A DNA stretch of 64,000 nt from Ulva prolifera (Eukaryota > Chlorophyta > Ulvophyceae > Ulvales > Ulvaceae). Where the stretch lies: positions 2,695,481 to 2,759,480 of the forward strand of contig CM041203.1 in NCBI GenBank assembly GCA_023078555.1, in the 5' to 3' direction. The position numbers were made by a program, and so were the translations under genes. The notes below the pieces were generated by a model. It searched no databases and was not told where the DNA came from. It worked only from the letters and a program-made list of their open reading frames with translations. The stretch's first letter is position 1; every line of letters starts with the position of its first letter. This document shows positions 56,331 through 64,000 of the stretch, in pieces.

Positions 56331-58966
56331 ATGGCTGTCGCGATAGATCATCTGCGCGTGGAGCGCTGGTTTGACAGCAAATTTGCACAGCTACAAGAGT
56401 CCAGCCCCGTGCAGCGGTTCGCCCTGGGTGCCCGACGTCACACTCACTCGAAAAACGCAGCAATCATGTGAGTTTGTGCTCGCAGATTCATGGCATTATC
56501 ATCTCTGTTGCTCAGGCATGACACAACACGCTCGCAAGTTCTCAAAGCACGCCAAGAGATGCTGGCCCTTGCCAAGGTCATGGTGCACCTGGGTGATGGC
56601 CCCCCGGAAATGCTGGCCTCTGCCCTTCTTAAGCTTGCAATTGCGTATGGCAACATGTCCTTGAACCAGCAGGCACTTGCGCACTGTACAGATGCAGTTG
56701 CATTAGCCTATCGGCTCCACACGAACCCATCAGCATCTGCACACGACCGAAAAGAAGACTGCGACGAACCGATGACGGTATGCTCCTGCACTTCGACATC
56801 ATGGTCCACGACATGAATCATGGACGTGCAGCTACCTGCGAGTGATGGATATGGGTGGCTACGATGTTCAGGCTTTAGATTTATGGCAACATGGCACTCA
56901 CTTACTCGCTGACCTAGAGCTTCAGATGTATCATGAACGCCACAGCAAGGCGAGCCTTCTTCGGTCACAAGCACATTTTGAAGCTGCCTACCCCATCCTG
57001 GTCAACCTCAGGTCTCACAGTACTGATGATGCACTGCCCGACGACGTCAGTAGCTTCCTGCAACAGGTGCTTGTATTCACTCTTTGATGTGCCTTTAAGA
57101 GCTCTGACGAGGTCTCCGAGTGGAATGGCATTCTCGACACAATACATATCATTGTGGGCGGGCTGATACGGATACCAGCAGTGCACTGTGAATTCATCGA
57201 GTCAGTAGCGACGTAGACGACTGGGCCTCTTACTGAATGGCCAGGGCAGATGCGTATTACAACTCCCCTTGATGGCATTGATGATGGTCGTGTGATCTCA
57301 TCCATACTTTCAACGGCACAAAAACTTCTCCAAGGCTGATCATTGGCCTGCATCAAGCCTGGACCTGTTTGTTGAGGCTGGGCTTGCAGTGCACTGGACG
57401 GGCATTGCTGATTAGAAGCAGGACCTCATCAAGCCAGGGCACACAGAGGCGCACATACACTCATGAGGGCCTGACGTTTGCATGAGTATTTGTGCAGCGC
57501 ATGGATCTCGCACATGCCGTGGGCGAATGCTATGGGTCGCTGGGAACCGAGGAGGTCTCTCTGGCTGAGGCGATCTACAGGCAATTGACTCAATTTGAAG
57601 CACATACGGACGCCAAGAGACACTGGCAGGACAGTGGACGGACAGACCAAGCTGGATGTTCTGCAACTCTCAAAGCACAGCGGCGTTTGCTTGGCAAGGT
57701 GCTTGTGTTTGCCTAAATGCGGACTACATGCATATGCACGCGTTGATCTGTGCACGCATGCGCTTGCTTTCCCGTTTCATCAGGATGTCGCGTTGGCCTG
57801 TCATGTAGAGTTGGAGCGAAATATCAGGCAAACTGTGGTGTGCTCACACTGCTGGCAGGCCCTCTTGGAGTGCCTTGGCCCATACGAGTGAACTACGCGT
57901 TGCGGTGTGCCCATGCAGCATCCTCAAACAACAGGTCTCGCAATTCATAAAGTGTACAAATGGAGCAGTAAGATCAAGATCATTCTTGTGGCTACAGATT
58001 CGATCATCAGCAGGGGAGCTGCAAATCAGTGTTGGAAAGGCCAAGCAATATCTGGACATAGCCGTGAATCTGCTGTACATTTGCGAGCAGCACCCGTCGT
58101 TCAGCTCAGCGATGGACACAGCACAGCGGTGTAGAGGCAGCAGCTGCAGCAGCAGCAGCAGCAGCGAGCCAGCCATGCCGGAAGCTGCAGTGGCACACCT
58201 CACCCGACTCCAAGAACGTATCAATGAGTGCTTGTACAACGCTGCGGTGGCAGACACACTGGATCGGGCTCAACCTCAGGATGAGTCTCGATCCTCTGCC
58301 ATGTGCAAATTGCGGGAGGTGCTTTCCAGGGCGGCGTGTGCCACAGGGTGCGGCCTTTCACTGGAGCTTGAAGGACGAACACTGTTGCTGTTGGGGAAGC
58401 TACAGACCGCAGGAGGGCTCGGAGAAGATGCAGTGGACACGTGTGCTACAGACTACCTGAAGTTGACGCTTGGATCAGTCGTCACATTAGTACATGCAAT
58501 CATCCCTGTAAACTGCAGAGTCGCTGCATCATGAAAATGGGTCGCAGCTGCGGCAGCGCATACACGGCCATTGCTGATTGCCATTCGCGACTTGAAGTTT
58601 TGCCGGCTTTCACAACATGTATCGCCACTTGCATGGAAAGCTCAAGTGCTGAGGTAGCAGCAAATGGGGGTCCAGCAGGTGCTGTGACCAACAGGGTTGT
58701 CTGCATGCAGGTATCGGCAACTTGTTGCTGTTCGCAAGCGTTGTGGACGTGCGAGACTCCATCATAGAAGGCAGCTACTGGACGCCAGGTTCAGCCTTGC
58801 GCTAGCACTGCGATTGATTGGGGAACCGGAGCAAGCTGCGGAAATATTGACATCTGTGAGAGACACTGTCATGCGCTACCCGAAGCTGGCAGACATGATC
58901 AAGCCTGTCGAAAAAGAGATGGCTCTTACAGCTTCTGCATGTGCTAGGAAGAAATCGGAGCAGTAA
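56331..58966 (+). CDS. Tetratricopeptide-repeat protein, possibly TTC23-like
   Basis: Starts MAVAIDHLRVERWFDSKF at 56331. Exon 1 (56331..56467) ends at a strong GTGAGT donor, and exon 2 (56516..56777) continues in phase with TRSQVLKARQEMLALAKVMV and the TPR-like pair MLASALLKLAIAYGNMSLNQQALAHCTDAVALA. Later coding blocks: YDVQALDLWQHGTHLLADLEL (56865-56930), LAHAVGECYGSLGTEEVSLAEAIYRQL (57505-57595), KAKQYLDIAVNLLYICEQHP (58040-58095), LTRLQERINECLYNAAVAD (58200-58255), and a last exon with ARFSLALALRLIGEPEQAAEIL ending at the stop 58966. A (CAG)n-type run encodes a Ser tract near 58140. Helical-repeat character is clear. The TTC23 suggestion rests on overall layout only. The join from exon 2 to exon 3 could not be made in phase with visible splice sites. 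Confidence 0.6.
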
Positions 58967-59041
58967 TTGGACTGTAGTAACATGGTCAACCGCACACAGC
59001 TCTCAACTGCCTCTCATGTATAGGTGGCCTCGTTTCCCTCC

Positions 59042-59046
59042 TTACA
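59042..59046 (-). terminator. TGTAA poly(A) signal of the FTRV gene
   Basis: On the minus strand, about 27 nt downstream of the FTRV stop codon. Confidence 0.45.
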
Positions 59047-59072
59047 TCATCAGAGAGTCTGGCACGGCTGTA

Positions 59073-59604
59073 CTAGATCTTTTCGATCTCGTCCTCATCC
59101 TGTAACCCACGACTTGCTGTTGCCATGTGATGCTGCAGTTCCCATCTTCACAAGCACAGCGCCAGAACACATCTACGAGCGGGCAGACAGAACACACCAG
59201 GTGAACGAAAAACTTTTTGGGCTTGTCATCTGCCTCGTAGTCGAACCTGATCTTCCAGGGGTAATTCGGTGACAATGTCACCCCTTTGAACTCTGTAACA
59301 TTCTTATCGACGGTGCCCTGTTTATCCTTTATGTCCATGCCTTCCTTGAAACCAGGCACATGGTAGACCTTCATGTCTACTTTGACTTTGACCTGAAGCA
59401 CTAGCGGATTGTAACCGCCAGCTCAGGCAACCACCCTGTGCACCTGAACAGCACGTACCGCGACCGGGCAAAGCACCTAGTCATTGTCTGAAAACGCACT
59501 TTGTCGCCAACTGTGAGGTCTGAGCGAGCCAGCACGGAAGCTCTAGGCAAGACCTTACGGCCAGACGACGCAACAGCGTTCCGTTGAAACATATGACCGG
59601 CCAT
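59073..59604 (-). CDS. FTRV: Ferredoxin-thioredoxin reductase, variable chain
   Basis: Alpha (variable) subunit of the plastid heterodimer that passes electrons from ferredoxin to thioredoxins for light activation of Calvin-cycle enzymes; the catalytic beta subunit carries the Fe-S and disulfide site. Three exons: complement(join(59073..59099,59198..59392,59500..59604)), 108 aa. Residues 1-28 are Arg/Ser/Ala-rich (MAGHMFQRNAVASSGRKVLP) and act as a short transit peptide. The SH3-like barrel starts SDLTVGDKVKVKVDMKVYHVPGF, continues KDKQGTV and GVTLSPNYPWKIRF, and ends KKFFVHL before the tiny last exon DEDEIEKI. Introns are phase 0 with donors GTGCGT and GTGTGT. The acidic C-terminus fits the family. 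The protein is small because both the transit peptide and the N-terminal extension are short. Start at 59604 is the only ATG giving a targeting-like N-terminus. Confidence 0.92.
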
Positions 59605-60138
59605 GCTCGATCAGGTGTGAAAGGGTTGCTCCTACGCGTTCCGCAAGTGAGTGACAGTGTTGCAGCTGCGGCGATGTGGTGATGGCGAAATTGCCGTGGA
59701 AAAGCACGTCACAAAATCGGAAATCGAGAAGCCCAAGATGTGAGATTGAAGTCAAGGTGCCCGGGCACGATTTGTCAACGCGTCGAACGTGCCTGGTATA
59801 CTGAAGGTGATCGTCCAGCTCATAGCATACTCGATTTAGTTGCAACTGAATGTGGTTTCTTGGGCGGGCCGCGCGGGTGTAAGTGCACACTCTACACGAA
59901 CGTGGCGTGAGGTCCCGGGCTGCGCGACGACTGTACGCGCCTCGCAGCAGAGATTAGACACGCCTGCCAAGGAGTTACTGCGTGATCCAACCCAGAGATG
60001 ACAAAACTATCAACGTCGAATGTTCTTGCGATTCGGGTTTCAAGTACGGTGCACGTGCACTGGGGGCTGCGCGCAGCTGCGTATCTGTCTCTCGGAAAGT
60101 ATCAAACGCCATGCATGCCACGTGTGCGGCCACACTCA
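59605..60138. other. Promoter side of FTRV, nothing else recognised
   Basis: 534 bp without a coding block I can support; it should hold the FTRV promoter and 5' UTR. Confidence 0.4.
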
Positions 60139-60699
60139 TCAAACACGACGCCAGCAAGAAAAATCGCAATGCTCTGACACTACAACAAACGTATCGCAAA
60201 CAGTGCAAGTACACTGATGCTGATCTCTCACATTGATACAATTGCACTGCTCGCGATCAACTTTTACATCTTCTTCAACAACTGTTCGCAAGCATTCGAA
60301 AATCTTTTGACTGTAGACGGAGTTAAAAGATACACAAAGTCTCTGGCAGGACATATCCTGATGAGTGTTGTAAGCCTGCCGAACATCGCCGCGCCGTTTA
60401 GCGCTTTCCGGTCCATTCCAAGCAGAGCTACAGATGACAGCCTTGACAAAGATAGACTGGTTCCAATCGATGCTACTCTTATTCCGAACGATCTGATGCA
60501 AGCATTTGCGATTCCATTGCTGAGCTTTGACCAACGCGAGGCCCCGGTAACGGGGGCTGTTTTGCAGCCACCGTTCGAATTGCCGCTGGCATTTTCGGTG
60601 CGTCTCCAAGATATTGACATCTATTATATACTCGCTATTTGCCTGGCCTTTGCTCGTTCGCCAGTTGGCGAACAGCTGTTGCACCGTGTGCGCGTTCAT
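60139..60699 (-). CDS. Uncertain open frame, hypothetical protein
   Basis: Open frame of 186 codons from the ATG at 60699 (MNAHTVQQLFANWRTSKGQA), including QRQFERWLQNSPRYRG and IFECLRTVVEEDVKVDRE. The composition is protein-like, but overlapping frames on both strands (60217-60891 +, 60264-60620 -) are also open and no family is recognised. The region may instead be the 5' side of the GARP gene or intergenic DNA. Confidence 0.25.
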   Translation of the reverse strand: MNAHTVQQLFANWRTSKGQANSEYIIDVNILETHRKCQRQFERWLQNSPRYRGLALVKAQQWNRKCLHQIVRNKSSIDWNQSIFVKAVICSSAWNGPESAKRRGDVRQAYNTHQDMSCQRLCVSFNSVYSQKIFECLRTVVEEDVKVDREQCNCINVRDQHQCTCTVCDTFVVVSEHCDFSCWRRV

Positions 60700-61776
60700 G
60701 GGTCTCAGTTCCGATGGCGCGCTCTGTGTTCCTGCCACATTCAACTATATGCTTTAGTTGGCGTTGTAGCGCGAACGATGGTGCTGCGTTGCTCAGTGAT
60801 AGATGATGCTCTTAAATGTTCTACAACATCATGCAGCCACCGTCTTTTAAGCGGTTCAGCATACAAAAACGGTACTTTTCGGCCACTGTGATGTAGTTTG
60901 ATAGGCGTCCTGCTCCCAGATACCGCTGAAGGTACTTCTCGCATCGTCCGAATCGGCGGTATCTGGAAAGTATCTCGCCGTGTTCTCAACGCCGGGACAG
61001 AGGAGCATACCAGAGAGGCTTTCAAGTCAATATCAGCTGACAGATAACTTTATCCGTACATTTCTGCGCAGGGACCCGAGCATCCCCGGCGAATCGCGCA
61101 AGTTGAAGAACCAGCGATTGCTACTGGCGAAAGTCCCGCTGCACAGCGTACGTATCCCGCCTGCACAGTCGCCGCCGCGGTTCTGATTTGCCTGCCTCAT
61201 TTCATCACCATTATTCTAGCTTCGCGTTGGAACCTCTGGAAGCAATTTTTTGCATTGCAAATAGCATGTCTGCTGTAATGTGAAAACCTATCCCGGTTGT
61301 GCGGTTGTCCTTTGAACCAGCTCAAGTTTACGCCACGAGCTTGGAGGCGTGACAATGCTGTGGTATCGATTGCAACGAATGTATATGTGTGTACATTCGT
61401 TGCAACACGCGCAAACGCGCTGTTTTGGTGCGGGAGCCTCGGTGAATATGTAGGCATCAACCGGCGTTTTCGCCAGTGTTGTACCAGACGCAATTGGTGT
61501 TTTTTGCGATGGATATAGGTGTATGCTGCCTGTCAAATTTGAATGGCCTCGCTTCCACAGGGTGTAACAACACCTGCCTATCTGCAACATTGCTTTGCAT
61601 GCCGAATGCAACAATCTCCGCTGTCCAAATCAGGCTGTTGCCGACAGCAGCAGGGGTGCTGGTAGCACCAATGATTTGTAGCAGTGTTCCAGGTGTCCGT
61701 TTTTTTTCAGGGCTCCATTCAGCACTGGTAATATCGGTGTTCACTTTCTAGAGGTCAGTGTTGTGTCTTTTTGCAG
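60700..61776. other. Unassigned; 5' region of the GARP gene
   Basis: The GARP factor's first coding exon must end here in phase 1. A minimal candidate is 61509..61518 (ATG GAT ATA G before GTGTAT), which would give MDIDFNPIEA; it is not proven. No other feature seen. Confidence 0.35.
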
Positions 61777-63245
61777 ACTTCAATCCCATCGAAGCAATTG
61801 TTGTGGCAAACAGTTCTGGGGCTGACAACACCAAGCCACTGCATAAACCACGTGTGGTCTGGACTGATGAGTTGCATCAACGCTTCTTACGCGCGATCGA
61901 TGCAGCAGGCTCTGATGAAGCTGCAGTTCCCACGGTCATTTTGAAGGTGCGTTTTCTGTCTGATGTAGATTCCGACGCCTGCTTCAAGCAGACATGTGTG
62001 TGTGTGTGTGTGTGTGTGCTTTAGGCGTGCGTGCTTTAGGCGTGCGTGTGTGTAGTGCTCATGTTTATTTGTTTGCGGTTGGGACTGTTTTGGATCCCGC
62101 TTATCACTGTCCAATTGCCGATATGCAGCTGATGAATGTCAGTGGTCTCAGCCGAGATAATGTGGCGAGTCACCTCCAGAAGCACCGTCTGGGGCTGAAG
62201 CGCGGCAAGTCACGCAAACGGCGTTTGTCCGCGATGCATGTGCCAAGAATCAAACAGGGCAAGGGCTCCGATGGCATGATGACTCTTCCATCTCTCGATC
62301 AAGGTGTGGCACAGCTGAACCGTACCATACTGTGCGTATTCTTGTGTTCTTGAAGTCATTTGCCTCACCGGTGTGCCTCATCAACGTGTCCATACAGAGC
62401 TCATGGAACAAGATGGCACCCAAGCAGGAGCTGCGGCCGATGCAAAAGAGCAGGCCGAAGGTATTGCCAAAAGCTGCGAGGCGTCTAAAACTGCAAGTGA
62501 AATGCCAGAGACTCGCCGATCTCGAGAGGGGGATGGCAACGATTGCGAAGGGTCCAACGGCCGTGATGACTGTGATGCAAACGAGGGGCCCGCTAGTGAC
62601 GATGGGGCCGGCGCCGGGTCAGACAACCGCACCGCGTGCAATGTCAGTGGCATGGATCCGGGCGGCGAGATGGCACCGCATGGTTCTCATGCGGGCGAAG
62701 GACACAGCCCGGGGTCTGCCGAGGGGCACAGAGCTGCAGATGAAACAGGTTTGAGCTCATGTCCGCTTAAGGCTGACGGCCGATTGGGAAGCAGCGGAGA
62801 CGGCAGTCAGGAGCAGAAGAATGCAGAAGCATCTCCATTCTATAGCAGGTCAGGATCAAACCTTGCGAGCAAGCAGCAGATAACCAGCAATGGAGCATCC
62901 GGTGTGAATGGGTCGGGGTCTGAGCCAACAGAGGGTAGCCGTGTTAATGGAGCTGGGCAGTCCACTGACAAAGGGGCCACCCCTCCCATGTCGCATGCTC
63001 ATTTGACAAGACATGCGGCCACAGGAGACCAGATGGCTATGGTCAGTGCTTCCATGCCTGTCGTGAGTGCAGGGCAGTCGCTTGCGACGCAGTCAAGCGG
63101 TGCCCGCAGAAGTGGGGGTATGACGTTTGGGGAAATGCTGCCTGTTGGCATTCCGATACAATTGCCATGTGACATCCAGGTTCCTGCTGGCAATACAAAA
63201 CGCATATGTGCACCGAAGACAGGTGATGGTTCGTGGTCAGCTTGA
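61777..63245 (+). CDS. GARP-family transcription factor (LUX/PCL1 or B-type-ARR-like Myb domain)
   Basis: Exons traced: join(61777..61946,62129..62303,62398..63245), in phase; the 5' exon is missing. The GARP/B-motif DNA-binding domain is split by the first intron: KPRVVWTDELHQRFLRAIDAAG plus AVPTVILK, then LMNVSGLSRDNVASHLQKHRLGLKR. VASHLQKHR is the SHLQKYR signature with His for Tyr. No receiver domain is visible upstream in the window, so it fits the LUX ARRHYTHMO/PCL1 and algal ROC15/ROC75 group better than B-type response regulators. A basic stretch GKSRKRR follows the domain and can act as a nuclear signal. The 280-residue C-terminal exon is low-complexity (Gly, Ser, Asp, Glu, Asn), as in transactivation regions, with a less biased end near GGMTFGEMLPVGIPIQLP. 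The first intron holds a TG microsatellite (61995-62018) and a 16-bp duplication. Confidence 0.87.
61995..62018. repeat. TG microsatellite in a GARP-gene intron
   Basis: About 12 TG units, followed by two copies of a word containing TTTAGGCGTGCGTG. Confidence 0.85.
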
Positions 63246-64000
63246 ATGGCCAACTTGGGACGTTGCAAACGCTGATCTTTCGACAGCAATGGCCTTGATC
63301 GAAAATGTGCGCTGGCACTGTGTATTATTCAACCCTCTGTGTCCATTTATCCATGAACAGGCTGTTTCTTTTCAAATTTTGGCACCTCTGCTGAAATTGG
63401 GGTGTTGTCTGGATACAAGTGCCTGTTGACAATGTTGATCGGTCTTGTGTCCTGTGAGCCCATAATTTCAGCGGAGGGGATGGGCACAGACAACCGGTAC
63501 AATGACATGAATGCCAGTGCAAATTGTATCAAGTAATGTAGACTCCGCAGAGCGATTCCTTCAATTGTAAATGAACTTGGCAACGTTGTCTGCAACACCT
63601 GTGCCATCGAGCAAACGATGTCAGAAAGCCTTGGGCAGCTGCACTTCGTGTTTGGTCAGAATAATAATCTGCAAGTGACGTTTCCTCTTGACATCAAGCT
63701 TTGACATCCCACTATCCCGTGGTTGCTTTGGTGTTACATACAGTTCACCTCTGGCATTGGCATATATTTCTCTTGCCATGATTTCTGCCTGGAACACGAC
63801 ACCAAAGACTCTGGTAGATCTGACGCTGTGTACACAATATCATCAATATCATCTTTCTTCTGCTGATTATTGCTGCATAGACCTGCACAGCCTCCTGAGG
63901 ACGTGGCAGCACTGTGCCCGTCGCTCCATCATCGAACCCATCCGCTGTTCGCTTGCATGGCTGCCTCACCATGTGGCGGAGTGGCATGTTCACCCTCATG
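63246..64000. other. 3' flank of the GARP gene; possible minus-strand gene running off the end
   Basis: A minus-strand frame from the ATG at 63607 to a stop at 63347 (86 aa, with a hydrophobic segment LIQFALAFMSLYRLSVPI) and minus-strand frames up to 64000 may be exons of a gene that starts beyond the window. No family recognised. Confidence 0.3.

Overview
The window is nuclear DNA of a eukaryote, most likely a unicellular green alga (Chlorophyta). Four things point there. Almost every recognisable gene is split by GT-AG introns with CAG acceptors. The conserved genes include plastid functions (ferredoxin-thioredoxin reductase variable chain, a Tic62-like Rossmann protein) and plant or algal families (a GARP/LUX-type factor, a FUSED/TIO-type kinase, a LUC7-free but intron-rich housekeeping set). 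The pentanucleotide TGTAA, the chlorophyte poly(A) signal, lies 20-175 nt after the stop codon of at least seven genes. A eukaryotic initiator tRNA-Met is also present. No organelle or bacterial operon structure is visible.

Layout. 1-2.2 kb: nothing recognised. 2.8-3.7 kb (-): very-long-chain 3-hydroxyacyl-CoA dehydratase. 3.8-5.6 kb: gene-poor, with a dispersed repeat. 5.6-8.8 kb: proteasome beta-2 (-) and coatomer zeta (+), divergent. 10.0-11.3 kb (+): HscB-type Fe-S co-chaperone. 12.1-12.8 kb (-): orphan protein with hendecad coiled-coil repeats, next to a probable DNA-transposon remnant (13.3-14.1 kb). 14.9-18.5 kb: GC-rich stretch with coding-like but unnamed exons on both strands. 19.3-20.9 kb (-): Tic62-like Rossmann protein. 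22.0-22.5 kb (-): DPH4. 23.7-26.3 kb (-): DUF455 ferritin-like protein. 26.3-32.8 kb: gene-poor, repeat-rich (38-bp minisatellite, long CA microsatellite, two more copies of the dispersed repeat). 32.9-40.0 kb: Tctex2b-type dynein light chain (+) facing a large FUSED kinase gene (-). 40.6-41.9 kb (+): glycine-rich RRM protein. 43.2-43.8 kb (-): two-EF-hand protein. 45.2-49.0 kb (+): dihydroxyacetone kinase. 49.7-52.6 kb (+): small ABM-domain protein whose 2-kb intron carries an antisense initiator tRNA-Met gene. 53.9-55.9 kb (-): unrecognised gene. 56.3-59.0 kb (+): TPR protein. 59.1-59.6 kb (-): FTR variable chain. 61.8-63.2 kb (+): GARP transcription factor.

The genes do not form a pathway cluster. 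The one functional juxtaposition is the convergent pair DYNLT2B-like/FUSED, both tied to motile cilia in other eukaryotes. Exon joins were made by eye from reading-frame phase, family conservation and splice sites. Where phase and homology agree (dehydratase, proteasome, coatomer, Rossmann protein, DUF455, kinase domain, RRM, DAK, ABM, FTRV, GARP core) they should be close to correct. N-termini of HscB, the GARP factor and the EF-hand protein, and the internal structure of the TPR gene and of the non-kinase part of FUSED, are not resolved.
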